64,000 nt of DNA, from assembly GCF_009184865.1 (NCBI RefSeq), contig NZ_CP045096.1:5146001-5210000 (forward strand), in the 5' to 3' direction. A program made the translations under genes and the position numbers. The notes beneath the pieces are model-generated. The model saw only the letters and a list, made by a program, of their open reading frames with translations, had not been told where the DNA came from and did no database searches. Numbering within the stretch: position 1 is the stretch's first letter; each line of letters opens with the position of its first letter. This DNA is from Streptomyces phaeolivaceus. Lineage in GTDB: Bacteria > Actinomycetota > Actinomycetes > Streptomycetales > Streptomycetaceae. Shown here piece by piece: positions 1 to 13,672 of the stretch.

Positions 1-1032
<1,032 letters not shown>

Positions 1033-1074
1033 TGCTGGTGGGGATCCTTCCTGGTGCGGTCAGCTGAGACCGAC

Positions 1075-3533
<2,459 letters not shown>

Positions 3534-4067
3534 TCACCCGTAGGTGTCGCCGGGCCCGGTGCTGCCCGGGGCCCGCAGAGGCCCGTAGCGACGGGCGGCG
3601 CCGGCCGGTCCGTGGACCTTCAGCAGCCGTACGGTGCCGTGCCCGAGGTCTTCATTGAGCCGGGCGACCAACTGCGGGGCCAGCAGCCGCACGTTCGTCG
3701 CCCACGCCGTCGAGTCGCACCGCACGTGCAGGACCCGCTCGTCCTCGTCGTACCGCTCCGGTACACATCGTCTGGCCAGGTCGTCGCCGACGATCTGCGG
3801 CCAACGCCCCATCACGCCCCCCACCGCGGCCGGCGTCTCCCAGCCCCGCTCGGTGATCAGCCGGTTGATCGCGGGGCCGAGCGGCATCGGGTCGCGCCCG
3901 TCGGCACGCGCGCCGGAGCGCAGCCCGCCGCCGCGCCTGGCCTGCTTCTTCTGCTGGGTGGCCTCGCCACGCGCGCGTGCGGCCTCCTTCGCGGCGCGCA
4001 GCGCCACGCGCGCGAGGTCCACGCCGGAGTGCTCGGGAGGCTTCGGTGCTTCCTCGGATCCGCTCAT
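3534..4067 (-). CDS. dciA: DciA family (DUF721) probable helicase loader
   Basis: A 177-aa DUF721/DciA protein. DciA is the widespread bacterial factor that helps load the replicative helicase DnaB where dnaC/dnaI-type loaders are absent; that role is known from other bacteria and is inferred here. The N-terminal 60 residues are basic and Ala/Arg-rich. The DUF721 core follows ([58 protein letters not shown]). Its start overlaps the recF stop as ATGA, so the two are translationally coupled. dnaB, the presumed partner, is near 45 kb in this window. Confidence 0.9.
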   Translation of the reverse strand: MSGSEEAPKPPEHSGVDLARVALRAAKEAARARGEATQQKKQARRGGGLRSGARADGRDPMPLGPAINRLITERGWETPAAVGGVMGRWPQIVGDDLARRCVPERYDEDERVLHVRCDSTAWATNVRLLAPQLVARLNEDLGHGTVRLLKVHGPAGAARRYGPLRAPGSTGPGDTYG

Positions 4068-5188
4068 GCGCGCTCCACCGTCCCGTCCGACACGGTGTAC
4101 CGCGTCCCCGTCAGTACGTCCGGTACGTCGTCGTCGACCGCGGCGGTCACCAGGACCTGCTCGCCGGGCGCGACCAGCTCCGCCAGGCGCTCCCGCCGGC
4201 GGGAGTCCAGCTCGGCGAAGACGTCGTCGAGGATCAGCACCGGTTCGTTGCCCTCGGCCCGCAGCAGGTCGTACGAGGCGAGCCGCAGGGAGAGGGCGTA
4301 CGACCAGGACTCCCCGTGGGAGGCGTAGCCCTTGGCGGGCAGCTGACCGAGTTTGAGAACCAGATCGTCCCGGTGGGGCCCGACCAGGGTGACACCCCGC
4401 TCGATCTCCTGCTGGCGGCTCTCGGCGAGGGCCGCCAGCAGCTGCTCGTACAGGTCCTCGCGCGCGTGGCCGACGATGCCGGGCGAGGAGGGTTTGTATT
4501 CCAGACCCACCGGTCCGCCACCGGGTGCCAGCTGCTCGTAGGCCTTGTCGGCGAGCGGCTGGATCGTGGCGACCAGGTCCAGGCGCTGGGCGAGCAACTC
4601 GGCGCCCACGCGCGCGAGGTGCTGGTCCCAGACGTCGAGGGTGGAGAGGTCCATGGTGCGTCCGCCGTGTCGGCGGGCCAGCGCGGCCGTCTTCAGGAGC
4701 GTGTTGCGCTGCTTGAGCACCCGCTCGTAGTCGGAGCGCACGCCCGCCATGCGTGGGGCGCGGGCGGTGATCAGCTCGTCGAGGAAGCGCCGCCGCTCAC
4801 CGGGGTCGCCCTTGACCAGCGCGAGGTCCTCCGGCGCGAACAGCACCGTCCGCACGATGCCGAGCACATCACGCGGTCTGACCTGCGACGACCTGTTGAT
4901 GCGCGCCCGGTTCGCCTTGCCGGGGTTCAGCTCCAGCTCGACCAGCTGCTGACGCTCGCCCTGCCGCACCTGTGCCCGGATCACCGCGCGGTCGGCGCCC
5001 ATGCGGACCAAAGGCGCGTCCGAGGACACCCGGTGGCTGCCGAGGGAAGCGAGATAGCCGACCGCCTCGACCAGGTTCGTCTTGCCCTGCCCGTTGGGGC
5101 CGACGAACGCGGTGACGCCCGGGTCGAGCGGGACCTCGACCCGGGCGTAGGAGCGGAAGTCGGCGAGCGACAGGTGCGTGACGTGCAT
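4064..5188 (-). CDS. recF: DNA replication/repair protein RecF
   Basis: SMC-like ABC ATPase that helps load RecA at single-strand gaps, 374 aa, normal length. Walker A is GPNGQGKT (residues 30-37). The signature region and Walker B ([12 protein letters not shown]) lie near the C terminus. The protein begins [14 protein letters not shown], the usual RecF N terminus. It sits between gnd and dciA on the leftward strand, with a 4-base ATGA overlap to dciA downstream and about 100 bp to gnd upstream. Confidence 0.97.
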   Translation of the reverse strand: MHVTHLSLADFRSYARVEVPLDPGVTAFVGPNGQGKTNLVEAVGYLASLGSHRVSSDAPLVRMGADRAVIRAQVRQGERQQLVELELNPGKANRARINRSSQVRPRDVLGIVRTVLFAPEDLALVKGDPGERRRFLDELITARAPRMAGVRSDYERVLKQRNTLLKTAALARRHGGRTMDLSTLDVWDQHLARVGAELLAQRLDLVATIQPLADKAYEQLAPGGGPVGLEYKPSSPGIVGHAREDLYEQLLAALAESRQQEIERGVTLVGPHRDDLVLKLGQLPAKGYASHGESWSYALSLRLASYDLLRAEGNEPVLILDDVFAELDSRRRERLAELVAPGEQVLVTAAVDDDVPDVLTGTRYTVSDGTVERA

Positions 5189-5290
5189 GGTCGGGTGCCG
5201 ACCTCCCCCAGGGTTGTGGACCGCCGTGCGGCCCTGTGGACGACTTCTCGTCGACCGTAGTGTGTTCGTCGTCGTCTTCTGTGCCGCGGG

Positions 5291-6166
5291 TTACTTCTTC
5301 TCGACCGCGTGGCCGCCGAACTGGTTCCGCAGCGCCGCGATCATCTTCATCTGCGGGGAGTCCTCCTGGCGCGACGCGAACCGCGCGAAGAGCGAGGCCG
5401 TGATCGCGGGCAGCGGCACGGCGTGGTCGATGGCGGCCTCCACGGTCCACCGGCCCTCGCCGGAGTCCTGTGCAAAGCCCTTCAGCCCGTCCAGGTGCTC
5501 GTCCGCGTCGAGGGAGTTCACCGCCAGGTCGAGCAGCCAGGAGCGGATGACCGTGCCGTCCTGCCAGGAGCGGAAGACCTCGCGGACGTCCGTCACCGAG
5601 TCGACCTTCTCCAGCAACTCCCAGCCCTCGGCGTACGCCTGCATCATCGCGTACTCGATGCCGTTGTGGACCATCTTCGCGAAGTGCCCGGCGCCGACCT
5701 TGCCTGCGTGCACCGCGCCGAGGTCGCCCTCGGGCTTCAGCGCGTCGAGGACCGGCCGCACCTTGGCGACGTGCTCCACGTCGCCGCCGTACATCAGCGC
5801 GTAGCCGTTCTCCAGGCCCCAGACGCCGCCGGAGACACCGCAGTCGACGAAGCCGATGCCCTTGGCCGCCAACTCCTCGGCGTGCTTCTCATCGTCCGTC
5901 CAGCGGGAGTTGCCGCCGTCCACGACGACGTCACCGGGTTCGAGCAGTTCGGCCAGTGCGTCGACGGTGGCCTGGGTCGCGGCACCGGCCGGGACCATCA
6001 CCCACACGACCCGCGGGCCCGCGAGCTTGCCCACCAGCTCTTCGAGGCTGTGGACATCGGCGAGTTCCGGGTTCCGGTCGTATCCGACGACGGTGTGGCC
6101 CGCGCGGCGGATCCGCTCGCGCATGTTGCCGCCCATCTTGCCGAGGCCGACGAGACCGAGCTCCAT
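5291..6166 (-). CDS. gnd: 6-phosphogluconate dehydrogenase (decarboxylating), short form
   Basis: Oxidises 6-phosphogluconate to ribulose-5-phosphate and CO2 in the pentose phosphate pathway. 291 aa from the ATG at 6166, which has AAGGA upstream. The Rossmann motif GLVGLGKMGGNM begins at residue 4. Also visible are the VVDGGNSRWTDD substrate loop, the catalytic FVDCGVSGGVWGLENGY segment and KMVHNGIEYAMMQ with the catalytic lysine. At about 290 residues it is the short form, not the roughly 470-aa E. coli form. Short forms are often NAD-preferring, but cofactor choice is not proven here. A metabolic gene between dnaN and recF is normal for Streptomyces. Confidence 0.94.
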   Translation of the reverse strand: MELGLVGLGKMGGNMRERIRRAGHTVVGYDRNPELADVHSLEELVGKLAGPRVVWVMVPAGAATQATVDALAELLEPGDVVVDGGNSRWTDDEKHAEELAAKGIGFVDCGVSGGVWGLENGYALMYGGDVEHVAKVRPVLDALKPEGDLGAVHAGKVGAGHFAKMVHNGIEYAMMQAYAEGWELLEKVDSVTDVREVFRSWQDGTVIRSWLLDLAVNSLDADEHLDGLKGFAQDSGEGRWTVEAAIDHAVPLPAITASLFARFASRQEDSPQMKMIAALRNQFGGHAVEKK

Positions 6167-6303
6167 CAGTTGTTCCTTAGGTTGCGACGTGGCATGAGGG
6201 CACCTGACCTGCGTACCCACGCACGAGCCTAAACCCGGACGCTCACGCACACCTGCGGGCATACCCGCTCAAAAGTACGCCCCGACCTGCGGCTTCGCGC
6301 CGA

Positions 6304-6326
6304 GGGCCCGGTGATCCACCGGGCCC
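6304..6326 (-). terminator. Hairpin downstream of dnaN
   Basis: A 10-bp stem (GGGCCCGGTG with CACCGGGCCC) and a 3-base loop lie about 50 bp past the dnaN stop in the direction of transcription. No T-run is evident, which is common in Streptomyces. Function inferred from position. Confidence 0.5.
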
Positions 6327-6378
6327 CGCGGTGCTGTGGACGACCTCCGGCGCCTCGGCCGCGGCGGTGTCCGGCCAG

Positions 6379-7509
6379 TCAGCCGCTGAGCCGCACCGGC
6401 ATGATCAGGTACTTGTAGGCCTCGTCCGCCTCGGCGTCCACGGCCGGCTTGCCGCTGAGCAGCGCGGGCTTGGTGGACGTCGTGAACGACAGCTGAGCGA
6501 CCGGGGAGTCGATGGCGCTCAGGCCGTCCAGCAGGAACGTCGGGTTGAAGGCGATCGAGATGTCGTCGCCCTCCAGCTGGGCGTCGACCCTTTCCACAGC
6601 CTGTGCGTCGTCGCTGGAACCGGCCTCCAGGATCAGCACGCCCTGCTCGAAGCTCAGCCGCACCGGGGTGTTCCGCTCGGCGACCAGGGCGACACGCTTG
6701 ACGGCCTCGACGAAGGGGGCGGTCTCGATGACGGCGACGCTGTTGAACTCCGTCGGGAACAGCGTGCGGTACTTCGGGAGGTCGCCCTCCAGCAGTCGTG
6801 TGGTCGTACGACGGCCGGCGCCCTCGAAACCGATCAGGCCCTCGCCGGAACCCGAGCCGGAGAGCGCCAGGATGACGCTGTCGCCGCTCGTGAGCGCCTT
6901 GGCGGTGTCCAGGAGCGTCTTGGCGGGCACCAGGGCCACCGCGGACGCCTCGGGGTTCTCCGGCTTCCACAGGAACTCGCGGACCGCGAAGCGGTAGCGG
7001 TCGGTGGAGGCCAGCGTGACCGTGTCGCCCTCGATCTCGATGCGCACACCGGTGAGGACGGGCAGGGTGTCGTCGCGCCCGGCGGCGATGGCCACCTGGG
7101 CGGCGGCGGAGGCGAAGACCTCGCCGGGAACGGTGCCTGTGGCGTTCGGCATCTGCGGCAGCGACGGGTACTCCTCCACAGGCAGTGTGTGGAGGGTGAA
7201 GCGCGAGGAGCCACAGACCACGGTCGCCCGCACACCGTCCGTGGAGATCTCCACCGGTCGGTTGGGGAGCGCGCGGCAGATGTCGGCGAGCAGTCGGCCG
7301 GAGACGAGCACCGTGCCCTCCTCGTCGACCTCCGCCTCCACGGACACTCGCGCCGAGACCTCGTAGTCGAAGCTGGAGAGGCTCAGCTGGCCTTCCTCGG
7401 CCTTCAGAAGGAGGCCGGCGAGGACAGGCGCCGGCGGACGGGCCGGGAGGCTGCGCGCCGCCCAGGCCACGGCCTCCGCGAGTACGTCGCGTTCCACCCG
7501 GATCTTCAC
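6379..7509 (-). CDS. dnaN: DNA polymerase III beta sliding clamp
   Basis: Ring-shaped processivity clamp that tethers the replicative polymerase and other enzymes to DNA, 376 aa. The GTG at 7509 is chosen because GGAGG lies 7 bases upstream and the product starts MKIRVERDVLAEAVAW, the family N terminus. Three clamp folds are expected at roughly 1-120, 130-250 and 255-376. The C terminus (YKYLIMPVRLSG) is the usual clamp ending with the conserved MPVRL strand. It is the first gene left of oriC and is transcribed away from it. Confidence 0.98.
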   Translation of the reverse strand: MKIRVERDVLAEAVAWAARSLPARPPAPVLAGLLLKAEEGQLSLSSFDYEVSARVSVEAEVDEEGTVLVSGRLLADICRALPNRPVEISTDGVRATVVCGSSRFTLHTLPVEEYPSLPQMPNATGTVPGEVFASAAAQVAIAAGRDDTLPVLTGVRIEIEGDTVTLASTDRYRFAVREFLWKPENPEASAVALVPAKTLLDTAKALTSGDSVILALSGSGSGEGLIGFEGAGRRTTTRLLEGDLPKYRTLFPTEFNSVAVIETAPFVEAVKRVALVAERNTPVRLSFEQGVLILEAGSSDDAQAVERVDAQLEGDDISIAFNPTFLLDGLSAIDSPVAQLSFTTSTKPALLSGKPAVDAEADEAYKYLIMPVRLSG

Positions 7510-8410
7510 TGTTGCCGCCTCCTGCTGTTGCCGGCGCTTCTCGCCCTGCCTGGCTTCGTCGTCTGTCCGGTGTCGCTGGTTCCTGTGAGGGGAAGGACAC
7601 CGGGGAACAGTCTGACGCACACCACTGACACTCGGAGCCTCTCGGGGTCAAGTCGTGACGAGGCGCGGTCAGGCAGCCCAGAGCGAGTTGTGCACAGGAC
7701 CCACTTCGAAACGGATTCCCAGCTCTCTCTAGTTGGGAGTAGTAGTAGGGCCTGTGGAAACCGTGGATAACCCCGTTTTCGCAGCTCAGGCGGCAAATTT
7801 TGTCCACCGGGCCTGTGGGCGGAGCCGGTGGACAACCGGGGGTATCTGTGGAGAACAGAAAGTTCTGCACACGCCGTGCACAGCCCCGGGGCACTTCTCC
7901 CCAACGGCGTCCCCAGGTTTACCCGCCTTTCCCACAGCCCAACCAGGCAACTTCATGTGACGCCTTTCACTCGACACGGTGAGGAGGCGCGTTGGCTTGC
8001 CGAACAGTGGACAGGCATGTGGAGAAGCCGACGATCACTGGGGACAACTGCCCTCAGCCTGTGGGTTGTCGGTGGACAACTCCGTCCACAGTCTGTGGAT
8101 CCCCGCTTCGTCCACAGCCTGTGGAGATCTTTCGTCCACGGATCCACAGGGGGTTGACCTGGCTCGATGATCCCTCGATCGTCCGCCCTGTGGACACGAT
8201 CTGCATAACTTCCCGGTCCCCAGGGTGTGGACGGGAAAAAGTCCCCGAATCTGTGGAGGGAGGCCGTAACGCGGCAGGTAATCGAACACCTGATGACGGC
8301 GCGACGACGGCCGAGGCCTGCCCGGAGGACGGACGGGGCCCCGCAGGAACGCCGAAGGCGCCCTCGGGAACTCGTCCCGGGGCGCCCTCAGCGACGTACG
8401 GCGGCCTCTG
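7510..8410. other. oriC: Chromosomal replication origin oriC
   Basis: A 900-bp gene-free region between dnaN and dnaA, the standard Streptomyces origin position. It is packed with 9-mers close to TTGTCCACA on both strands between about 7689 and 8262. Clear examples are 7800-7808 (TTGTCCACC), 7828-7836 (its complement), 7848-7856, 8039-8047 (complement of TTGTCCCCA), 8071-8079, 8082-8090 and 8108-8116. The densest and closest-spaced group is 8039-8155. I count at least fifteen with two or fewer mismatches by eye. No AT-rich 13-mer array of the E. coli type is obvious. The rightmost 50 bp hold the dnaA terminator. Confidence 0.95.
8357..8386 (-). terminator. dnaA terminator hairpin
   Basis: GGCGCCCTCGGGA pairs with TCCCGGGGCGCC with one bulged base. 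It lies 25 bp beyond the dnaA stop in the direction of transcription, and would keep dnaA transcripts out of oriC. Confidence 0.55.
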
Positions 8411-10444
8411 TCAGCCGTTCTTGATGCGGTTCGTCAGCTCCGTCACCTGGTTGTAGATGGAGCGGCGCTCGGCCATCAGCGCGCGGATCTTGCGGTCGGC
8501 GTGCATGACGGTGGTGTGGTCACGGTTGCCGAACTGCGCGCCGATCTTGGGCAGCGACAGATCGGTCAGCTCACGGCACAGATACATGGCGATCTGCCGG
8601 GCGGTGACCAGGGCGCGACCCCGTGAGGTGCCGCAGAGATCCTCCACCGTGAGCCCGAAGTAGTCGGCCGTCGCGGCCATGATCGCCCCGGCGGTGATCT
8701 CGGGGGACGCGTTCTCGCCGCCCGGGATCAGGTCCTTGAGCACGATCTCGGTCAGCCCGAGGTCCACCGGCTGCCGGTTGAGCGACGCGAACGCCGTCAC
8801 CCGGATCAGCGCGCCCTCCAGCTCGCGGATGTTGCGCGAGATACGGGACGCGATGAACTCCAGTACCTCCGGCGGGGCGTTGAGCTGCTCCTGCACCGCC
8901 TTCTTGCGGAGGATCGCGATACGCGTCTCCAGCTCCGGCGGCTGGACGTCGGTGATCAGACCCCACTCGAAACGGTTCCGCAGCCGGTCCTCCAGGGTCA
9001 CCAGCTGCTTCGGCGGCCGGTCGCTGGAGAGCACGATCTGCTTGTTCGCGTTGTGGAGCGTGTTGAAGGTGTGGAAGAACTCCTCCTGCGTCGACTCCTT
9101 GTCCGCCAGGAACTGGATGTCGTCCACGAGCAGGATGTCCATCTCCCGGTACCGCTTGCGGAAGCTGTCGCCCTTGCCGTCACGGATCGAGTTGATGAAC
9201 TCGTTGGTGAACTCCTCCGAGCTCACGTACCGCACCCGCGTACCCGGGTAGAGGCTGCGCGCGTAGTGCCCGATCGCGTGCAGCAGGTGCGTCTTGCCGA
9301 GTCCCGACTCCCCATAGATGAAGAGGGGGTTGTACGCCTTCGCCGGCGCTTCGGCGACGGCCACCGCCGCCGCGTGCGCGAAACGGTTCGAGGCACCGAT
9401 GACGAAGGTGTCGAAGAGGTACTTCGGGTTGAGGCGTGCGGTCGGTTCACCCGGACCGGGCGCCGGCGCGGGCTGCGCCGCCAGCGGGCCGGGCGCGCTG
9501 CTGGCCGGGCCGCCCCGGTGCACATGCCCCGAGCCCGGCGGCGGCTCGGGGAGCTCACGCCGGTCCGGACGCGCGTAGTCGGAGTCGGACCCCGGCCGGT
9601 CGTAGTCGCCGCGGCCCTGGTCGTAGTCGGAGCGCGGGGAGTCGTACTCGGAGCGCTGCTGGTCGTACGGCGGCCGGTCCATCGGCTGCGAGCGGTAGTC
9701 CGACGACGGCGAGGCGTACGGGTCCCGCTCCGGGAAGCCGAGCCGCTGCTGCTGCCAGCCGTAGTCGTCCTGCGACGGCCGCGGCCAGGCGCCGGGCTCG
9801 GGGCGCTGGTACTCGGACGGATACGCGGGGCGCGCGGTCGGAAGCTGGTCCGAGCGGCCGGTGGGGAGCTGTTCCGAGCGCGGGGGCGGCAACTGGTCGC
9901 CGGGCCCGCCGCTCAGCTGCTCGCCGCCACGTCCCGGACCGCGGTCGTCGGCCCGATGGCGGCCGTATCCCTCATAGGGGCCGCGGCCTTGGCCGTCGTA
10001 TCCGTTCTGATTGTCGTACGTGTTCTGGTTCTCGTACCCACCACGCGCGTCGCGCCCCTGGCCGTCGTACGCACCCCTGTTGTCGTAGCCGTCGCGGTTC
10101 TGCGACGGGACGGAAGGAAGCTCCGACTCCTCGAAACGGTGCTGCGCCGGCGGGGACGGCTGCTCGCCGACAGAGCTGTCGACGGTGATCGCGATACGGA
10201 TCGGGCGCCCGCACTCCCGGCTCAGGGTCTCGCTGACGATCGGCGCGAGCCGGCCTTCGAGTACGCCCTTCGCGAACTCGTTCGGAACGGCGAGAAGAGC
10301 CGTGTCCGCGACCAGCGCGAGGGGCTGGCAGCGCTTGATCCAGCGCTCGTCCTTCACCTCGACGCCTTGACCGCGGCCCTCACCGAGGAGCTTCTCCAAT
10401 ACTCGTGGCCACACTGCGGCAAGATCGGCAGGTACGTCAGCCAC
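8411..10444 (-). CDS. dnaA: Chromosomal replication initiator DnaA
   Basis: AAA+ initiator that binds DnaA boxes in oriC and melts the origin. 677 aa from the GTG at 10444, which gives [20 protein letters not shown] (domain I). Domain III begins near residue 338 ([13 protein letters not shown]). Walker A is GESGLGKT (378-385), and Walker B is [10 protein letters not shown]. The C-terminal domain IV helix-turn-helix contains [16 protein letters not shown]. Domain II, about residues 95-337, is unusually long: an acidic and polar linker rich in Tyr, Asp, Gly, Arg, Gln and Pro with repeated [17 protein letters not shown] units. Long linkers are a Streptomyces trait. Two DnaA boxes in its upstream region suggest autoregulation. 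Confidence 0.98.
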   Translation of the reverse strand: MADVPADLAAVWPRVLEKLLGEGRGQGVEVKDERWIKRCQPLALVADTALLAVPNEFAKGVLEGRLAPIVSETLSRECGRPIRIAITVDSSVGEQPSPPAQHRFEESELPSVPSQNRDGYDNRGAYDGQGRDARGGYENQNTYDNQNGYDGQGRGPYEGYGRHRADDRGPGRGGEQLSGGPGDQLPPPRSEQLPTGRSDQLPTARPAYPSEYQRPEPGAWPRPSQDDYGWQQQRLGFPERDPYASPSSDYRSQPMDRPPYDQQRSEYDSPRSDYDQGRGDYDRPGSDSDYARPDRRELPEPPPGSGHVHRGGPASSAPGPLAAQPAPAPGPGEPTARLNPKYLFDTFVIGASNRFAHAAAVAVAEAPAKAYNPLFIYGESGLGKTHLLHAIGHYARSLYPGTRVRYVSSEEFTNEFINSIRDGKGDSFRKRYREMDILLVDDIQFLADKESTQEEFFHTFNTLHNANKQIVLSSDRPPKQLVTLEDRLRNRFEWGLITDVQPPELETRIAILRKKAVQEQLNAPPEVLEFIASRISRNIRELEGALIRVTAFASLNRQPVDLGLTEIVLKDLIPGGENASPEITAGAIMAATADYFGLTVEDLCGTSRGRALVTARQIAMYLCRELTDLSLPKIGAQFGNRDHTTVMHADRKIRALMAERRSIYNQVTELTNRIKNG

Positions 10445-10622
10445 AGGGCACGCTCTCTCACAGGTCCCACGAACGTGTGGTTCTGGGACAGGTCGGTTTG
10501 AAACTCGGGTGGGGCTCTCGGGATGAGGTGCTGGTGGGTGGGTCGGGTCCCAGCAGCCAAAGGAAAGGGAACGAATCGGAGTTCCGTCACGGTAGTCACG
10601 GCGACGGGTGCGGTTCAAGTTG

Positions 10623-10643
10623 TTGTCCCCAGCCTGTGGATAG
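10623..10643. promoter_or_regulatory. Paired DnaA boxes in the dnaA promoter region
   Basis: TTGTCCCCA at 10623-10631 faces TGTGGATAG (complement CTATCCACA) at 10635-10643, three bases apart. They lie about 180 bp upstream of the dnaA start, in the dnaA-rpmH divergent region. A facing pair is what DnaA autorepression would need. Confidence 0.7.
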
Positions 10644-10861
10644 TGTCTCCCCGTGACCTCCGGTTTGACCGGATGGCGTAGCCGCGCGTACCGTAACCAG
10701 GTCGAGTTGTCGATGGCTGCTGCCGCCTGCCTCCGATGGGCACAGATCGCGTCAGGTGATCGGACAGCGGTGCACTCGGGCGTTTATACGAGCTACTCGT
10801 GGGCGCACGGTGACAGCCAGGACGGCACCCGCAAACACCGATTTCTTTCTGGAGCCCCCGA

Positions 10862-10999
10862 GTGAGCAAGCGCACCTTCCAGCCGAACAACCGTCGTCGC
10901 GCGAAGACCCACGGCTTCCGCCTGCGGATGCGTACCCGTGCCGGTCGCGCGATTCTCGCGAACCGCCGCAGCAAGGGTCGCGCCAGCCTGTCGGCCTGA
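10862..10999 (+). CDS. rpmH: 50S ribosomal protein L34
   Basis: Small basic ribosomal protein of 45 aa, beginning [19 protein letters not shown] and ending RASLSA. The start is GTG at 10862 with GGAG 7 bases upstream. It is transcribed away from dnaA, the classic divergent rpmH-dnaA pair, and is followed 21 bp later by rnpA in the same operon. The 418 bp between dnaA and rpmH otherwise holds no gene. Confidence 0.98.
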   Translation: MSKRTFQPNNRRRAKTHGFRLRMRTRAGRAILANRRSKGRASLSA

Positions 11000-11020
11000 T
11001 CCAGATCAGGTCATGACGTC

Positions 11021-11392
11021 GTGCTGCCTACCGAGCATCGGCTGAGGCGGCGCGAGGACTTCGCGACCGCGGTACGCCGAGGACGCCGGGCCGGACGCCC
11101 GCTCCTCGTCGTTCACCTACGTAGCGGTGCCACGGACCCGCACGCGCCTGGGGAGAGCGCTCCCCCGACGCGTGCGGGTTTCGTCGTGAGCAAAGCCGTC
11201 GGTGGTTCGGTCGTACGCAACAAGGTGAAGCGCAAACTTCGCCATCTGATGCGCGATCGAGTCGCCCTGTTTCCCCCCGGTAGCCTGGTAGTCGTACGAG
11301 CGCTGCCCGGAGCGGGTGACGCCGACCACGTACAACTGGCCCAAGACCTGGATGCCGCCATAGGGCGGCTGCTGGGAGGGGGCGCACGATGA
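11021..11392 (+). CDS. rnpA: Ribonuclease P protein component
   Basis: Protein subunit of RNase P, which matures tRNA 5' ends together with the RNA subunit (not in this window). 123 aa from GTG. It begins [25 protein letters not shown] and carries the arginine-rich signature around [15 protein letters not shown] (residues about 66-80). The stop overlaps the yidD start as ATGA. Confidence 0.96.
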   Translation: MLPTEHRLRRREDFATAVRRGRRAGRPLLVVHLRSGATDPHAPGESAPPTRAGFVVSKAVGGSVVRNKVKRKLRHLMRDRVALFPPGSLVVVRALPGAGDADHVQLAQDLDAAIGRLLGGGAR

Positions 11393-11742
11393 AGTACCCG
11401 CTGCTGGCGCTGATCAAGCTGTACCAGTGGACGATCAGTCCGCTGCTCGGGCCGGTGTGCAAGTACTACCCGTCGTGCTCCCACTACGGCTATACGGCCA
11501 TCGACAGGCACGGTGCGATCAAGGGAACGGCACTCACGGCCTGGCGCATCCTGCGGTGCAATCCGTGGTCGCTCGGCGGTGTGGACCATGTCCCGCCGCG
11601 CAAGCGCCCACGGTGGCACGAGATGCTGCGTGGCACGTGGCGCGCACGCAAGGGCGGGACCTCCGCCGCCGAACCGGCCACCGAGGGGCACGTCCCCTCG
11701 GGCCCGGCCGCCGAGAGCCCGTCCCATGCCCAAGGAGCATGA
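11389..11742 (+). CDS. yidD: Membrane protein insertion efficiency factor YidD
   Basis: Short membrane-associated protein, 117 aa, that helps YidC-dependent insertion. It carries the family hallmark [18 protein letters not shown] and the second conserved patch [17 protein letters not shown]. The N terminus ([18 protein letters not shown]) is an amphipathic membrane-binding helix. The C-terminal 35 residues are a low-complexity extension. It overlaps rnpA by 4 bases and ends 3 bases before yidC. Confidence 0.95.
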   Translation: MKYPLLALIKLYQWTISPLLGPVCKYYPSCSHYGYTAIDRHGAIKGTALTAWRILRCNPWSLGGVDHVPPRKRPRWHEMLRGTWRARKGGTSAAEPATEGHVPSGPAAESPSHAQGA

Positions 11743-11745
11743 TTA

Positions 11746-13029
11746 GTGGACACGATTGCCAGCCTCTTCAGCTTCATCACGACACCTGTCTCCTGGGTCA
11801 TCGTCCAGTTCCACAGCGTGTACGGCGCCCTCTTCGGCGCGGACACCGGATGGGCCTGGGGCCTGTCCATCGTGTCCTTGGTGATCCTGATCCGTATCTG
11901 CCTGATCCCGCTCTTCGTGAAGCAGATCAAGGCGACCCGGGCGATGCAGACGCTGCAGCCCGAGATGAAGAAGATCCAGGAGCGCTACAAGAACGACAAG
12001 CAGCGTCAGTCCGAAGAGATGATGAAGCTGTACAAGGAGACGGGCACCAACCCGCTCTCCTCGTGCCTTCCCATCCTGGCGCAGTCCCCGTTCTTCTTCG
12101 CTCTGTACCACGTGCTCAACAGCATCGCGAACAACGACACCATCGGTGTCATCAACGAGAGCCTGCTGCAGAGCGCCCAGAAGGCGCACATCGTCGGTGC
12201 TCCGCTGGCCGCGAAGTTCACCGACAGCTCTGCTGACGTCGCCGCGCTCGACGCCTCGCTGACCACCGTCCGCGTCGTCACCGCGGTCATGATCGTCCTG
12301 ATGTCCGCGTCGCAGTTCTACACGCAGCGTCAGCTGATGACGAAGAACGTCGACACCACGGTGAAGACGCCCTTCATGCAGCAGCAGAAGATGCTGATGT
12401 ACATCTTCCCGGTCATGTTCGCAGTCTTCGGCATCAACTTCCCGGTCGGTGTCCTCGTCTACTGGCTGACCACCAACGTGTGGACCATGGGCCAGCAGAT
12501 GTACGTCATCCACAACAACCCGACCCCGGGTTCCAAGGCCCAGGCCGCTTACCTGGAGCGCCTCTTCAAGCACGTCACGCGGCACGGCAAGACCCGCAAC
12601 CGCCGTGAGCGCGCCATCGTCAAGGCGATCGTCGCCAAGGGCCGTGACCGCAACGAGTACGAGCGGAAGTTCATCACCGGCCTGGGCAAGGAGAGCCTCA
12701 CGGCTCAGGGCGACGGCACCGTGGTCAAGAGCGAGGTCTCGACCGTCGCCACGGCCGAGGACGGTACGCCCACGTCCGGTACCCCCAAGCGTCAGCAGCC
12801 CAAGCGCCAGACCAAGGCCCAGCGTCAGTCCGGTGCCGCGAAGACCGCCGACGACGACGAGCCGAAGACCGAGCCCACGTCGCTGACCAAGTCCGAACAG
12901 CCGGAGGACGCCAAGCCGGCGGCCGCTGCCCAGAAGGCGGCGCCCAAGCCCGGCGCCGGTGGCCGGAGCAAGGCCCAGTCCGGTCAGCGCAAGGGCCAGC
13001 AGCGCCCCAAGTCCCCGTCCAAGAAGTAA
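11746..13029 (+). CDS. yidC: Membrane protein insertase YidC
   Basis: Oxa1/YidC insertase that inserts and folds inner-membrane proteins, alone or with SecYEG. 427 aa from GTG with AAGGAG upstream. It is the five-helix Gram-positive type without a large periplasmic domain: helices near 10-30, 40-60, 100-125, 175-200 and 220-245. The cytoplasmic loop ([20 protein letters not shown]) and the conserved [20 protein letters not shown] segment are present. The last 130 residues are a charged Lys/Gln/Pro tail, probably ribosome-binding. Confidence 0.96.
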   Translation: MDTIASLFSFITTPVSWVIVQFHSVYGALFGADTGWAWGLSIVSLVILIRICLIPLFVKQIKATRAMQTLQPEMKKIQERYKNDKQRQSEEMMKLYKETGTNPLSSCLPILAQSPFFFALYHVLNSIANNDTIGVINESLLQSAQKAHIVGAPLAAKFTDSSADVAALDASLTTVRVVTAVMIVLMSASQFYTQRQLMTKNVDTTVKTPFMQQQKMLMYIFPVMFAVFGINFPVGVLVYWLTTNVWTMGQQMYVIHNNPTPGSKAQAAYLERLFKHVTRHGKTRNRRERAIVKAIVAKGRDRNEYERKFITGLGKESLTAQGDGTVVKSEVSTVATAEDGTPTSGTPKRQQPKRQTKAQRQSGAAKTADDDEPKTEPTSLTKSEQPEDAKPAAAAQKAAPKPGAGGRSKAQSGQRKGQQRPKSPSKK

Positions 13030-13044
13030 GAAGGAGCCCATCCC

Positions 13045-13557
13045 GTGACGGAAGGCACCACCTCCACCGCCTCCGAGGGTGGCGACACCCTCACCCGCCT
13101 GGAGCAGGAGGGTGAGATCGCGGCGGACTACCTGGAAGGTCTGCTGGACATCGCCGATCTCGACGGCGACATCGACATGGACGTCGAGGCCGACCGTGCC
13201 TCTGTCTCGATCATCAGCGACTCCGGCAGCCGCGATCTGACCAAGCTCGTCGGCCGCGAGGGCGAGGTGCTCGAGGCGCTCCAGGAGCTCACGCGCCTGG
13301 CCGTCCACCGCGAGACCGGTGACCGCAGCCGTCTGATGCTGGACATCGCGGGCTACCGGGCCAAGAAGCGCGCCGAGCTCTCCGAGCTGGGCGCCAAGGC
13401 GGCGGCCGAGGCCAAGAGCACCGGCGAGCCCGTGAAGCTGAAGGCGATGACGCCCTTCGAGCGCAAGGTCGTGCACGACGCGGTCAAGTCCGCAGGTCTG
13501 CGCAGCGAGTCGGAGGGCGAGGAGCCGCAGCGCTTCGTCGTCGTGCTGCCTGCCTGA
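13045..13557 (+). CDS. jag: Jag/KhpB family RNA-binding protein
   Basis: 170-aa single-strand nucleic-acid-binding protein with a KH-type domain (residues about 50-100, including GREGEVLEALQELTRLAV) and a C-terminal R3H domain (LKAMTPFERKVVHDAVKSAG). The acidic N terminus replaces the longer Jag-N domain of Firmicutes proteins. It is the last gene of the rpmH operon, 15 bp after yidC, and is followed by a terminator. It is usually linked to cell-wall and division control through RNA binding; the target is not visible here. Confidence 0.92.
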   Translation: MTEGTTSTASEGGDTLTRLEQEGEIAADYLEGLLDIADLDGDIDMDVEADRASVSIISDSGSRDLTKLVGREGEVLEALQELTRLAVHRETGDRSRLMLDIAGYRAKKRAELSELGAKAAAEAKSTGEPVKLKAMTPFERKVVHDAVKSAGLRSESEGEEPQRFVVVLPA

Positions 13558-13576
13558 TTCGGTACGTACGTTTCTC

Positions 13577-13604
13577 CGGCCCCGTCTGTCCGCAGACGGG
13601 GCCG
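13577..13604 (+). terminator. Terminator of the rpmH-jag operon
   Basis: A perfect 12-bp stem (CGGCCCCGTCTG with CAGACGGGGCCG), 4-base loop, then AACTTTGTC, 20 bp after the jag stop. Confidence 0.8.
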
Positions 13605-13672
13605 AACTTTGTCAGCCTGTTGTTCTGGTGTCAGCGCCCAGTGCGCTCTTGCGGTACGGAAGGACGGTCCCC

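Noticed and set aside
11743..13476. 577-codon frame antisense to yidC and jag
   Set aside because: Same effect of third-position GC bias; the real genes on the plus strand have all family motifs and ribosome sites.
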